Numbered from the stretch's first letter, positions 1 through 7,986 are shown. The stretch is DNA of 57,417 nucleotides from CAZGCA01 sp964524145 (GCA_964524145.1 CAZGCA010000032.1:1-57417), one strand, 5' to 3'. Made by a program: numbers and translations. Notes: generated by a model from the letters alone, not told the origin.

Positions 1-2
1 TG

Positions 3-74
3 TTGCTGCTCGCTGTCGGCGCGATATACGAAGCGTTCGAGATACGCCACCTGACCGGACTGTTCATCAGGTAA
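3..74 (+). CDS. C-terminal end of a truncated protein
   Basis: An open frame enters from the left edge of the window and ends with TAA at 72-74, giving 23 residues that begin LLLAVGAIYEAFE and end GLFIR. The start is hydrophobic and the end basic, which looks like the last membrane helix or tail of a larger protein. The family cannot be recognised from so little sequence. The other two plus frames are less protein-like, which is the only reason for choosing this one. Confidence 0.4.
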   Translation: MLLAVGAIYEAFEIRHLTGLFIR

Positions 75-110
75 CCCCCGGCCGCAACCTCGACCGACAC
101 GGCCAAATCC

Positions 111-143
111 TCTTGGACAGGATAAACAGGATTTACAGGATGG
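111..143. repeat. Dispersed AGGATTTACAGGATG-type repeat
   Basis: The stretch contains the related words GGATAAACAGGATT and TACAGGATGG. Read on the other strand, it matches the TCCTGTAAATCCTGTCATCC stretches at about 32600-32625 and 32948-32973. It is therefore a dispersed non-coding repeat shared by two intergenic regions 32 kb apart. No coding role is seen. Confidence 0.6.
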
Positions 144-340
144 ATTCGAGCGGCGCAGGCTCTACCCGTTATTGCTCACCGAGCGGAGGGTGTGCATTGT
201 CCACGTGAGATAATGGGAGGAAGCAATGGGATCAAGATATAGTGCCTTTGCATGAACACACTGGTTCCCTGGTCCCGTTCGGTGGGACAGACAATCTCTG
301 TCTGTTCACGACACCACCACATCGCGTCGTTCCCGCAGGT

Positions 341-443
341 AGCGCAGGCATCTTGCCTGCAAGGAGGCAGTGAGGATCTCTCCATGCAGGCTGGAAGCCT
401 GCGGGTACGAGGAGGGACACGGTGTTTTTCACGCGTCATCGCG
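341..443 (+). repeat. Twin-hairpin dispersed repeat, copy A
   Basis: Two short perfect palindromes sit in tandem: GCAGGCA-TCT-TGCCTGC at 344-360 and GCAGGCT-GGA-AGCCTGC at 386-402. They are followed by a conserved tail, GGACACGGTGTTTTTCACGC, ending near 443. The same order of hairpins and the same tail occur at 4628-4715. An inverted copy without the tail lies at 32509-32568. The three-base loops and repeated use in intergenic DNA resemble REP-type mobile or RNA-structuring elements. No associated transposase is seen in the window. Confidence 0.75.
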
Positions 444-490
444 AGCGACAGCGTGGCGATGTCATTGGCGACGAAAGCCTATACATTGTC

Positions 491-531
491 GAGATTGCCA
501 CGTCGCTCGCACGCTTGCTCCTCGCAAAGAC
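491..531 (-). repeat. Dispersed TTGCGAG...GACGTGGCAA repeat, copy 1
   Basis: On the minus strand this reads TTTGCGAGGAGC, a short variable stretch, then GAGCGACGTGGCAATCTC. Close copies occur on the plus strand at 32692-32730 and 33071-33109. The element is always intergenic. Together with the flanking twin-hairpin repeat it makes 75-677 a repeat-rich gap with no convincing gene. Confidence 0.6.
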
Positions 532-677
532 GGTTGTGGCGGGGCATCTCACGATGATACTAGAGGCGGCGTCGCGAATGTTCCTTCACCCAAGCCCACT
601 TTCGAATAGGGGAAAAAGGCGCGGGATCATGGGGTGAAGCAGGAGGTATATCGGGCCGACGACGCCGAGTGGGATGA

Positions 678-980
678 TCATGTGTTGCCAACGCCTCCAC
701 CTCCTCCAGAATGTTTTCTCGACACGACAATCTTGCCGAGGGTGATCAGAAGAGGCGCTCCCACAAGGACAGCGAAATGTCTCCCTTCAAGTGGTATCCT
801 TTGCAGCCTCTCCGCCTCCCCAACTGGTATTTTCATGGTTTCCAGGATTTCCGAGTAGCTCAGTCTCAGAAAAGTCAGCGTTGAGGAGGAAACGACCATT
901 GCGACAGAGATCAACGCTCCCCACCATGCCCACAGCCTTTGCCGGAATATTCCCCACACCAGCAAAACCAAACCCCGCAA
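678..980 (-). CDS. Possible small two-helix membrane protein
   Basis: The frame encodes about 100 residues with a TTG start at 980. Two hydrophobic stretches, roughly residues 3-30 (including WAWWGALISVAMVV) and 69-85 (FAVLVGAPLLITLG), flank a charged linker. The frame stays open a further 11 codons upstream to a stop at 1014-1016, so the true start is unsure. No family is recognised. It is divergent from the kinase operon, whose promoter begins 12 bases away. It could be chance or a decayed gene, because there is no good ribosome binding site. Confidence 0.35.
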   Translation of the reverse strand: MRGLVLLVWGIFRQRLWAWWGALISVAMVVSSSTLTFLRLSYSEILETMKIPVGEAERLQRIPLEGRHFAVLVGAPLLITLGKIVVSRKHSGGGGGVGNT

Positions 981-991
981 TATGCCGCCGC

Positions 992-1020
992 TTGACTTTA
1001 AAATAGATCTATGCTAAGAT
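992..1020 (+). promoter_or_regulatory. Sigma70-type promoter of kinase operon
   Basis: TTGACT at 992-997 and TAAGAT at 1015-1020 are separated by exactly 17 bases. Transcription would start near 1027, leaving a leader of about 105 bases before the kinase gene. Confidence 0.6.
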
Positions 1021-1132
1021 TTATCTTCTAAGGCAGCAGATCGGGCTCTCTGGGAGTTTTACCTGTGCGGCTAGAGAGCCAATAGAACATGGTAGCATTC
1101 ACGTTAGCGTGGGTCTAGGGGGTGCACTTGAA

Positions 1133-2422
1133 ATGATAATGGAGTGCCCGGGCTGCAAGCAGTCGTTCGAGGTCAGTGATGATGCCAATGAAGCCGCATG
1201 CACCAACAGGAATTGCTATCGACCCTTCCGTTTCAGGATCTTCTCTGAAGTGAAGCCGGAAGAAGGCAAAGACCCTGCGGCATCAACATTCTACGCATCT
1301 CTTTCTGTCGCGACTCCCCTAAAATTCCTGGGTGAGGTTAAGGCCGCAACTTCGAGCCGCTACTTCGTGAGATATTTCGATGAGGAGAAAGCTGAGGAAC
1401 TGAAAAAGCGGTCATCCTTGGAAGTAGCAGCTCATAATCTCTCTCTGCCGGTGCAGTCCCTTATAGCCGACTCCGCAAATCTTCTTCAGGCCATTCCCGA
1501 GGGAGACGCTAATTTCGAGGATATCCAGCATCTCTTTTTTGAGGTCCAGTCGCTTCAACTGGTGGTGGAGAACTTACTTCACGGAGCGGAGGAGGAAACG
1601 GCGCAGCCCAAATCGCAATGGGTTACGACCTTCCTGTTGGGAGTACTCAGCAAGGGATGCCAAATGTTCATGGGCGAAGCCGCAGAGAAAGGATGTGACA
1701 TCAAACCGATAATTAATGTGGGTGGCCAAGAAATAAGTATGCAGCCGAAGGACCTAGCTAAGGAGTTTCCATTCTATTTGTGTGCTCTGTATCGCCCCTT
1801 ACTGGAGAGGCACGGCGTACCAAGGCAGAGCAATGTGACGGAGGACTCTATCCGCACAGCTATTGTCAGGAACGGAAAAGAGGACGAAGTGCGGCCTGAG
1901 AACTTGCCGCAGAGCTGTCGTGAGATTGTGAGGAGCATGCCTGGGTACGACGATGCCGATTGTTACGCCAAAGTTGCCGTCGCTGGGCAAGAGATCCGCG
2001 CTGACATTCGTAGGATCGCTCTGCATTGTATGGCTATGGAGATGGATGTGACTCAGCTGGATCTTGCCTTTAGGAATCTCCTGCATAATGCCGTCAAGTA
2101 TTCCTATAGGAGCGTGCCTCATGGAAAAAAACGGTACGTTGAGGTTAGGTGCAAACGTCAAAACGACTGCTTCCAGCTTTCGTTTCAGGACTACGGAATA
2201 GGAATCACGCCGCAGGAGTTAGAAGAGGGCCTGATCTGGCTGCCAAGGTACCGCGGGACGCTTTCGCGCGACAGGAATCGCACAGGTGCGGGCCTCGGGC
2301 TTGCCCACGCAAGCAAGGCAATAAAAAGAATACATGGCGGGAGTATTGGCTGCCAAAGCGTACAAGTGGCTGGTGGGGCTTACTTAACCACATTCACAGT
2401 AAGGTTGCCAATATGGCAATAA
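1133..2422 (+). CDS. Soluble histidine kinase with N-terminal zinc ribbon
   Basis: The product has 429 residues from ATG 1133, which follows TAGGGGG by about ten bases. A GTG at 1109 is an alternative start. The N-terminus carries a zinc-ribbon pattern, C5-x2-C8-x14-C23-x4-C28. A dimerisation/phospho-acceptor helix is likely around His101 (AAHNLSLPVQ). The last third is a HATPase_c domain with an N box (RNLLHNAVKY), a G1 box (DYGIGI) and a G2 box (GAGLGLAH), all intact. No transmembrane segment is visible, so it should sense a cytoplasmic signal or a partner. It should autophosphorylate and pass phosphate to the receiver encoded 25 bases downstream. The zinc ribbon on a soluble kinase is unusual. 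The kinase assignment is firm; the signal is unknown. Confidence 0.85.
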   Translation: MIMECPGCKQSFEVSDDANEAACTNRNCYRPFRFRIFSEVKPEEGKDPAASTFYASLSVATPLKFLGEVKAATSSRYFVRYFDEEKAEELKKRSSLEVAAHNLSLPVQSLIADSANLLQAIPEGDANFEDIQHLFFEVQSLQLVVENLLHGAEEETAQPKSQWVTTFLLGVLSKGCQMFMGEAAEKGCDIKPIINVGGQEISMQPKDLAKEFPFYLCALYRPLLERHGVPRQSNVTEDSIRTAIVRNGKEDEVRPENLPQSCREIVRSMPGYDDADCYAKVAVAGQEIRADIRRIALHCMAMEMDVTQLDLAFRNLLHNAVKYSYRSVPHGKKRYVEVRCKRQNDCFQLSFQDYGIGITPQELEEGLIWLPRYRGTLSRDRNRTGAGLGLAHASKAIKRIHGGSIGCQSVQVAGGAYLTTFTVRLPIWQ

Positions 2423-2447
2423 GGTTGTGTGCAATAGGAGGAGAGCA

Positions 2448-2921
2448 ATGAGTGAATCGTGCAAGTACCATTTATCGCGCCGGATTTTATGGGTCGAAGA
2501 TGATTACTACCATCTTAAAGGGCTCGTGAAGCCACTTGAGAAAATGGGCTTCACTGTCGTCCCGGCTCGTTCAGTGGTAGAGGCGCGAACTCTTCTGAAA
2601 GAATGGAAGAAGTATTGCTTAGTCCTGCTCGACCTAATTATACCGTATTCTGAGATGCCGGTACCGGGTGCAGCCGAGGGCACTGGGGAAATCAGGGACT
2701 TGACGAGCAACGGCATGGCCCTCTTTGAATACATGAAAGACGAGTTGGGCATTGACATTCCGATCGTAATCTTGTCGGTGGTTCAGAAAAACGAGGATGC
2801 GGACATCGACATGTTGGAGGCCAAAGGTGCTGTGAGGCCGTTCGTGAAACGAGGAGTTCTTCCTGAAGAACTTAAGAACGTGGTGATCAGGGCACTTGAG
2901 CAAGCCAACAAGAACAACTGA
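2448..2921 (+). CDS. Single-domain response regulator (receiver)
   Basis: The product has 157 residues. ATG 2448 is preceded by AGGAGGAG, so this start is preferred over the upstream in-frame one. The receiver signature is complete: acidic pair in ILWVEDD, phospho-acceptor Asp in VLLDLIIP, a Ser in the T/S position (VILSVV), and Lys in PFVKRG. The loop after the phospho-acceptor is longer than usual, with Gly/Glu-rich sequence around residues 75-90. There is no output domain, so the phosphorylated form must act through another protein, plausibly the membrane protein encoded next. It is co-transcribed with the zinc-ribbon kinase. Confidence 0.85.
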   Translation: MSESCKYHLSRRILWVEDDYYHLKGLVKPLEKMGFTVVPARSVVEARTLLKEWKKYCLVLLDLIIPYSEMPVPGAAEGTGEIRDLTSNGMALFEYMKDELGIDIPIVILSVVQKNEDADIDMLEAKGAVRPFVKRGVLPEELKNVVIRALEQANKNN

Positions 2922-2927
2922 GAAGAG

Positions 2928-3368
2928 GTGAAGTATCAGGAGGTCTGGGATCCCTTGTTCACTTGGCTGAAAGACCAGCTTAACACGTGGAATACGCTAA
3001 TGGGATTTGTGGCGGGGGTCTTCTCCGTTCTGGGCGTCCTTCGAGTCAGTCACGCTGGTCTAGCGCTTAGAATTCGCATGTGTCGCCTCAACATCAAGCT
3101 TCGGAGACTTCGCGAGAAAGGCGAGAAGCGAGACAAAGGACGATTGGAACAGCTTGAGATCCTGGTGCAAGAGTACAAACTCTATCTGCCTAGCCCCTAT
3201 GAACAAGCTACCGCGATCACGGACTTCGTCCAGCTTGGCAACATGAGGTCGTTCCTGACTCTCGCGCGCCGTTTGGGGAAGAGGCCCGAGCTTGATCAAG
3301 TAATGCAAGAGTATCTAATACGTGCCTTGGGCGAAATATCACGGGGCCTCAAGCCTCGTCCTCAGTAA
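2928..3368 (+). CDS. Membrane-anchored protein of kinase operon
   Basis: The product has 146 residues from GTG 2928, six bases after the receiver stop and just behind GAGAAGAG. One hydrophobic segment, about residues 23-45, follows a short N-terminal region rich in Trp and Leu. The rest is a basic, probably helical cytoplasmic or periplasmic tail with many Arg, Lys and Glu residues, which could form a coiled coil around residues 50-80. No known domain is recognised. Its position as third gene of a kinase-receiver operon suggests it is the output or input partner of that pair, but this is inference from context only. Confidence 0.6.
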   Translation: MKYQEVWDPLFTWLKDQLNTWNTLMGFVAGVFSVLGVLRVSHAGLALRIRMCRLNIKLRRLREKGEKRDKGRLEQLEILVQEYKLYLPSPYEQATAITDFVQLGNMRSFLTLARRLGKRPELDQVMQEYLIRALGEISRGLKPRPQ

Positions 3369-3748
3369 CGTCTCTTTGCGCTTGCAGCGCTGTCGTTCGT
3401 TTGATCGCCGCGTCCGCGGCGCCCGGTCGGCTCGGACAGCTTCGCTTCTGCCACCGGCGAGCGAAAACACCAACGGGTCGCGCCTTCTCGGTTGGTCTTG
3501 AGCGAATCAGGGCCGCGACGCGCTCATCGCAGGATGAACCGGGGAAGCCCCGGCGGCAGGCCTTCGTGGAGTCCTCGCAGACGCTGCTCGAGATATCGCG
3601 CGCCACTTACCGAGCGTGGCCCTCACAAACCCCATCTTCTCCGCGACAGCCCGGCTGAACATTCCCCTCGGGAGCTAGCACGATTAAGGAACCCAACACT
3701 ACTATATGGGGGCACACTACCAGGAATGAGCCCAGTGCATGGCGATTT
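3369..3748. other. Intergenic stretch, nothing recognised
   Basis: About 380 bases lie between the kinase operon and the convergent ThuA-like gene. Short frames exist on both strands, but their products are Arg/Pro-rich with no hydrophobic core and no start signals. No clear hairpin terminator, RNA or repeat was found. Confidence 0.5.
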
Positions 3749-4402
3749 CTACCGACTGGCCCATAGCATGCCGCGCCTGACAATCTCCTTCGCTTCAGGA
3801 ACGTCGAAATCATACGCCTTGTGGCCGAAACTTGCGTAGAACACCCGACCCTTGCCGTACCTTTTCTTCCAGGCCACTGGCATGACACAACCCTCGATCC
3901 AGGAGAGCTGTTGCCCTCCGCATGTGGTGGTAGCCAGTACCTCGTTTAGCGGATCAACATGCAGATAGTATTGCTCCGTTTTTATCTTGAAGTCGGGCAA
4001 TCCGCGGGTGATAGCGTCATCGGGCTTGATGATGTTTACATCGTGTTCTATCTCCACCCCTCCGGGATGGGCGACCCACTGGCCCCCCACCATAAACTGA
4101 TACTCACTGTTGTTGCGAAAAGCGTCTGCCATGCCGCCGTGCCACCCGGCAATGCCAACGCCGCTCCTCACCGCCGCCAGCAGTCCCGCTTCTTGGTCGC
4201 CGGTGATAGATCCCATCGTCCAGCTAAGGACGATGAGGGTTAGAGATTTCATTGCTTCTTCGTCAAGGAAAGAGTCCAGCGTCTCAGACACCTCGACCTT
4301 GAAGTCCTCTTTTTCCAAGCAGCGTGCAAAAATGTGGCTGCACTGCTTGGGCTCATGACCCTCCCACCCGCCACAAACAAATAGTGCCGATTTCAATCTC
4401 AT
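3749..4402 (-). CDS. ThuA-like domain protein
   Basis: The product has 217 residues. ATG 4402 follows GGGGAAGGGAGA, so the longer upstream frame is not used. The sequence matches the ThuA (trehalose utilisation) family, a class I glutamine-amidotransferase-like fold. Features include the N-terminal strand ALFVCGGWEGHEP, the region GIAGWHGGMADAF, and the C-terminal GRVFYASFGHKAYDF. Family members sit in sugar-catabolic loci and their reaction is mostly undefined. Length fits single-domain ThuA proteins and there is no signal peptide. It stands alone behind its own promoter, convergent with the kinase operon. Confidence 0.8.
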   Translation of the reverse strand: MRLKSALFVCGGWEGHEPKQCSHIFARCLEKEDFKVEVSETLDSFLDEEAMKSLTLIVLSWTMGSITGDQEAGLLAAVRSGVGIAGWHGGMADAFRNNSEYQFMVGGQWVAHPGGVEIEHDVNIIKPDDAITRGLPDFKIKTEQYYLHVDPLNEVLATTTCGGQQLSWIEGCVMPVAWKKRYGKGRVFYASFGHKAYDFDVPEAKEIVRRGMLWASR

Positions 4403-4451
4403 TCTCCCTTCCCCAAAAAACTCGCCCCACAGGCCACTATCTTGAGCTAAT

Positions 4452-4480
4452 ATGTTACCGTTTACCTGCATCAATGTCAA
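4452..4480 (-). promoter_or_regulatory. Sigma70-type promoter of ThuA-like gene
   Basis: On the minus strand, TTGACA (4475-4480) and TAACAT (4452-4457) are 17 bases apart. The start site would be near 4445, about 43 bases before the ATG. Confidence 0.6.
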
Positions 4481-4627
4481 TGCACCGTCGTGGCCCTGAT
4501 CCTTGTTTGCAGCGTTGCCCGTTTCTCACAAGGCGAAATCCTCTGAGGCCATTCTCACCTTTCATATATATAGACGGTTTTCGGGGGCGAATTCTTTCAC
4601 CGAAGTGCGTCGCGAGGGGGAAATGGG

Positions 4628-4715
4628 TACCGCAGGCATCCTGCCTGCCCGGAGGATGCAGGCTGGAAGCCTGCGGTACGAGGACGGACACAGTGTTTTT
4701 CACGCGTCATCGCGA
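4628..4715 (+). repeat. Twin-hairpin dispersed repeat, copy B
   Basis: Hairpins GCAGGCA-TCC-TGCCTGC (4632-4648) and GCAGGCT-GGA-AGCCTGC (4658-4674) are followed by the same GTGTTTTTCACGCGTCATCG tail as copy A at 341-443. The first loop differs by one base (TCC instead of TCT) and the spacer between hairpins is shorter. The element fills most of the 381-base gap between the ThuA-like gene and the HEPN gene. Confidence 0.75.
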
Positions 4716-4783
4716 AGAGCCGGCAAGCACCCTCGCCGTTGTTTCTCCGTAAGGCACTGCTCCGGAAGTACGTCACCGAACGT

Positions 4784-5191
4784 CTACGGTTGAACCTCTT
4801 CGGGCAGCCGCTTCAGAATAGCATCGAAAACGGCGCTTGCGAGCGCATACGCCTCTTGGGCTTCGGTCGGACTGGGCTTTTGCTCTTCACCGGGGTAGCG
4901 AAAAGCCCATGCATAAAAGCTCAGGTTGCGCGCCGGGTCAAGCACGGGCTCGAGTGAAGGGTCGATTGCCCCGCAACTCGCGGCCAAGACATCCAGCTCG
5001 TGTGTTTTGGGAAACGGCCTGTCGTGTGCGGTGAGGAAGCCTTTCATCGCTTTTTCAGCGGCCTGCTGACAATGAAAAGCAGCGTCTCGAAGGATCGGCG
5101 GATCGGCTGCCATATCCACCTTGCAGGCGCGGAGGTCTTCGGCACCCCTTTCCAACCAGGCGCGAACTTCGTCGCGTTTTTCAGGAACCAT
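4784..5191 (-). CDS. HEPN-domain protein of MNT/HEPN pair
   Basis: The product has 135 residues from ATG 5191, which follows GGAAAG by eight bases. It overlaps the end of the nucleotidyltransferase gene by 11 bases. The four-helix HEPN fold is indicated by FHCQQAAEKAMKGFL in the N-terminal third, KTHELDVL in the middle, and FRYPGE near the end. This is the PF05168-type HEPN rather than the HepT/DUF86 type, and I see no RX4-6H RNase motif at the usual C-terminal place. Such pairs act as toxin-antitoxin or nucleotide-transfer modules. With the RNase motif missing, toxicity should not be assumed. Confidence 0.8.
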   Translation of the reverse strand: MVPEKRDEVRAWLERGAEDLRACKVDMAADPPILRDAAFHCQQAAEKAMKGFLTAHDRPFPKTHELDVLAASCGAIDPSLEPVLDPARNLSFYAWAFRYPGEEQKPSPTEAQEAYALASAVFDAILKRLPEEVQP

Positions 5192-5513
5192 ACAACAGCT
5201 TTCCTTCACGCACGACCGTCGCGGGAAGAGAGCAGACAACCGGCTGTTTCCGGTCGAATTCGTCACGCGTCAGCACAACGACGTCCTTCGGCACACCGAT
5301 ACCGCAAAGAAGCCGGAATGCCTTCAGCCACCGTTCACGAAACGTCAGGTCGGATTGCGGCACGACGACCATAAGATCGTAGTCGCTGTCTTCTGTTGCG
5401 TTACCTTGGGCGCGTGAACCGTACAAATAGACAGCATCGGGTTCGAATGCGTCCACCAACCGAGACACCATTTCCCTCAGCAACGCATCCTGTGCAACGA
5501 CATCCGTATCCAT
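5181..5513 (-). CDS. Minimal nucleotidyltransferase (MNT) of MNT/HEPN pair
   Basis: The product has 110 residues. ATG 5513 lies eight bases after AGGAGG, so it is preferred over the codon at 5534. The catalytic signature of polymerase-beta-like minimal nucleotidyltransferases, GS-x10-D-x-D, is intact: Gly32-Ser33 and Asp44-x-Asp46 in YGSRAQG...DSDYDL. In characterised MNT/HEPN pairs the MNT protein adenylylates the HEPN partner and neutralises it. Here it is first in a two-gene operon with an 11-base overlap to the HEPN gene, so the two are translationally coupled. Confidence 0.85.
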   Translation of the reverse strand: MDTDVVAQDALLREMVSRLVDAFEPDAVYLYGSRAQGNATEDSDYDLMVVVPQSDLTFRERWLKAFRLLCGIGVPKDVVVLTRDEFDRKQPVVCSLPATVVREGKLLYGS

Positions 5514-5532
5514 GCACGTGTCCTCCTGGCAC

Positions 5533-5541
5533 ATTATACCA
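5533..5541 (-). promoter_or_regulatory. Extended -10 promoter of MNT/HEPN operon
   Basis: The minus strand reads TGGTATAAT, a consensus -10 (5533-5538) with an upstream TG extension. No good -35 is seen at 17 bases. The start site near 5526 would give a very short leader before ATG 5513. Confidence 0.5.
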
Positions 5542-5736
5542 TGAAGCGGTATAGCAATAGCAGTGACAGCGGCTCCGAGTACGTGTCAAAGAGGCTCGGT
5601 GCGTTCGGAAGCCTGCGAGACCAGCCAACCAGCACGGCGCGTGTGACTGCGCAACAAAGGAAAAGCATCAACTAACGTATCCCGCGGTTGCGCGCTGGGA
5701 GTTGCCCTGCACTCGGATTCATGGACGCAGAAGCCA

Positions 5737-6066
5737 CTAGAATTGGCTCGCGGCAAGCATTGCCCACTTGAAAACAAACCACATGGAGAACAGCAGACCC
5801 GTCGCGAACAGGACGTACCGGGCTCGACCAATACGCTCAGCAAAACCGACATAGGCGTAGGTCTCAAGCAGTGGGCCAAGGCAGTAGAACGCATTCGCGA
5901 CGACGCCAAAGAGTAGGATGAGTACCCCAGGGCCATCAAGGAAGACAGGTGCGAGGACCTTTCGCAGAATCCATAAGCCTTCCGCAAGAAGAACCAAGTT
6001 GTAGACAACGCGCAACATCTCCCAAGTGAGGGATGCGCGTTTCAAATAGCGCGCGGTCTCGTCCAT
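5737..6066 (-). CDS. Small multi-helix membrane protein, paralog 2
   Basis: The product has 109 residues. ATG 6066 is preceded by AGGAGA, so this start is chosen over the longer frame. Three or four hydrophobic stretches are visible: about 25-40, 48-68 and 85-105. It is clearly related to the product of the next gene upstream (6109-6516). Both begin MDET.RYL.RA, continue VVYN or IVYN.VLL.EGL, share LFGVVAN.FYCLGPL.E, and have a GRARY(V/F)LFA.GLL stretch. It is the last gene of the five-gene minus-strand operon. Function is unknown; the tandem duplication suggests subunits of one membrane complex or redundant copies. Confidence 0.7.
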   Translation of the reverse strand: MDETARYLKRASLTWEMLRVVYNLVLLAEGLWILRKVLAPVFLDGPGVLILLFGVVANAFYCLGPLLETYAYVGFAERIGRARYVLFATGLLFSMWFVFKWAMLAASQF

Positions 6067-6108
6067 TGGATTCTCCTTGTTTGACACTTCCAAGTTCGTG
6101 TCCACAAT

Positions 6109-6516
6109 CTAACCCAACGGAGCGGGGGTGGAGACCGGTCCGAGATGGGATGACATACCGAGCCACATACCCCTTGCGAGCAAGAAAATCAATCCTGTCG
6201 AAAGCAACAACCCCGCTGCAAATAGAAAGTATCTGGCTCGACCCATGCCACGTCCAAGGAGGCGATGGACACAAGCCTCAGCCAGCGGCCCGAGGCAATA
6301 GAAGACATTCGCGACCACTCCGAACAGGATTGCGAAGCCAAGCCACGACGAGCCAAACCGGTAGTGAGAGTCAGCGATCTTGTCCAATTGCCACAAGAAG
6401 TACACGGAGGTCAGGCCTTCTACAAGCAGGACCGTGTTGTAGACAATCCGCAGCTTCTCCCAGGCCAACCATGCCCTCTCCAAATAGCGTCCGGTCTCGT
6501 CCATAGCGCTTTCCAT
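6109..6516 (-). CDS. Small multi-helix membrane protein, paralog 1
   Basis: The product has 135 residues from ATG 6516 with GGAG eight bases upstream. An alternative ATG at 6504 would align exactly with the start of its paralog. Hydrophobic segments lie near residues 25-42, 60-82 and 95-118. It shares the LFGVVANVFYCLGPL block with the downstream paralog at 5737-6066 and has an extra Gly/Pro tail. The gene starts 19 bases after creD ends, so it is read from the same transcript. No family is recognised beyond the pair itself. Confidence 0.7.
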   Translation of the reverse strand: MESAMDETGRYLERAWLAWEKLRIVYNTVLLVEGLTSVYFLWQLDKIADSHYRFGSSWLGFAILFGVVANVFYCLGPLAEACVHRLLGRGMGRARYFLFAAGLLLSTGLIFLLARGMWLGMSSHLGPVSTPAPLG

Positions 6517-6535
6517 TTACATGGCTCCGTTCATC

Positions 6536-7915
6536 CTATTCCTGCTCGCGCTCGTCAGGCGGTGTGGCAAGAGCGCTGTTTGTTAGAGAGTACCAGTCGA
6601 CCTTTCTCGTCAGGAACATGGTGGTCGCCAATACGAAGAACAGTCCTATTGTCCCAACAAGAAGGGCGTAGTCCTGAATCGTCAGCAGTGTGTAGAGATA
6701 GGCATAGAGGAGCGTCACCACCCCCCCGACTACCAGGGCGCGCTTGATGCTCTTCAACACGGCGGCGGAATATGAGGTGACCAAAACAGTTATTGCGACG
6801 CTGGCAACCGTATAAGCTGCGACGAATCCAAGATGTTCGGCAAGCGAAAGTTCGAGCAGGTAGAACAGGCACATGCCGGCACCGACGAACAGGTATTGCA
6901 CCGAGTGAATACGTGTCTCGACTCGGATCTCGAACAGCCAAAGAACGGCAAATGTCAGAACAAGAAAGAGAAACTGGTACTTTACGCTGCGGTGAGACAT
7001 TCTGTAGTGATCGACCGGCGATATCATCTTCACTCCAAACAGCGATTCCGAGATCGCTTTCTCAGGGTTTGACGACGACCGCCAGCTCTGCGAGTAATTC
7101 CTGCCCAAAAATGGAATGTTCCAGGTGGCCTCAAAACCGTCGCTCGTGACTGCACGGTTTGTCGGAAGCCAGGCACCTTGAAAACTCGGCGCATTCCAAT
7201 TCGAACATAACGTCACCTCCGTTTCCCTGCCAAACGGCGCAAAGAATGCCCCAACACTCCCATTAAGTGCTAACGGAAATGAGAAATCGACACTCCCGCC
7301 GGTCAGGTGGCCTTTCAACTTCACGTGAATTCCCGGCTGATTGCCGCCGAACTCTCCGGTGCTTGGCAAGAATGCCAATTCATCGTCATTCCACGAAAGG
7401 GCCGCCTGTTGGGTTATCGCTCGTGCGTCAGCGATGCGCACGGCAAGATACGCTCGATCCCACAGGATGTCGTTCGGTTCGATTGCCCAGTCCCCAAAAT
7501 CGGGACGGGAGAAACGGCCATTGATATCGAGAGACATCCGGTACACGGGCACTGCGAAGATTCCCCTGTACCGCACCTCGCTCTCGATTGTTCCGGCAAT
7601 CTTCAATGTTTCAGGCAGGAAGGTTGCGTATACGACCTGCGATCGAGGCTGGGGTTTGCCATCTTTGTCCGGCTCGGTCCACCTCTTCACGTAAGGGACA
7701 ACAACTGTGGGGCCGGCAATCGACTGATTCCCTCCCCACTTGTCCGTCACTTCTCGGACCGCCCCACTACGTGTCTGCTCGCGTTCTCTGATCATTCCTC
7801 GGATCTTCGTAATTGGGATCTGCAGCAATAGAACAAGAAACCCAATTAAGAGGATCTTGGGAAGGTGGGAGCTTCTGATCGACTGTCCGATACCGCTTGT
7901 CTCGATGTTGTTCAC
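6536..7915 (-). CDS. creD: CreD-like inner membrane protein
   Basis: The product has 459 residues. GTG 7915 with AGGAG six bases upstream is the preferred start. The layout is that of CreD (PF06123). One N-terminal membrane helix (LLIGFLVLLLQIPI) precedes a periplasmic domain beginning REVTDKWGGNQSIAGP, the family's most conserved block. Five or six helices fill the C-terminal 170 residues. CreD proteins affect envelope stress and beta-lactam or colicin tolerance in proteobacteria, but the molecular activity is unknown. It is downstream of a winged-helix regulator and a membrane protein, a grouping known for creD loci that lack CreBC. Confidence 0.88.
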   Translation of the reverse strand: MNNIETSGIGQSIRSSHLPKILLIGFLVLLLQIPITKIRGMIREREQTRSGAVREVTDKWGGNQSIAGPTVVVPYVKRWTEPDKDGKPQPRSQVVYATFLPETLKIAGTIESEVRYRGIFAVPVYRMSLDINGRFSRPDFGDWAIEPNDILWDRAYLAVRIADARAITQQAALSWNDDELAFLPSTGEFGGNQPGIHVKLKGHLTGGSVDFSFPLALNGSVGAFFAPFGRETEVTLCSNWNAPSFQGAWLPTNRAVTSDGFEATWNIPFLGRNYSQSWRSSSNPEKAISESLFGVKMISPVDHYRMSHRSVKYQFLFLVLTFAVLWLFEIRVETRIHSVQYLFVGAGMCLFYLLELSLAEHLGFVAAYTVASVAITVLVTSYSAAVLKSIKRALVVGGVVTLLYAYLYTLLTIQDYALLVGTIGLFFVLATTMFLTRKVDWYSLTNSALATPPDEREQE

Positions 7916-7986
7916 AATGTTCTCCTTCTTCCTCGTGCTCCCGTCAGCTTTGTATTGCAAAGTCTAATACCAAAAAAAGAGACCTC

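Noticed and set aside
75..677. Several short open frames upstream of the kinase operon
   Set aside because: They overlap dispersed repeats and their products are low-complexity Arg/Ser-rich without binding sites.
4784..5191. HEPN RX4-6H motif matches (RDAAFH and RPFPKTH)
   Set aside because: Both lie in the N-terminal and middle helices, not in the C-terminal place where the catalytic motif of HepT-like toxins is found.
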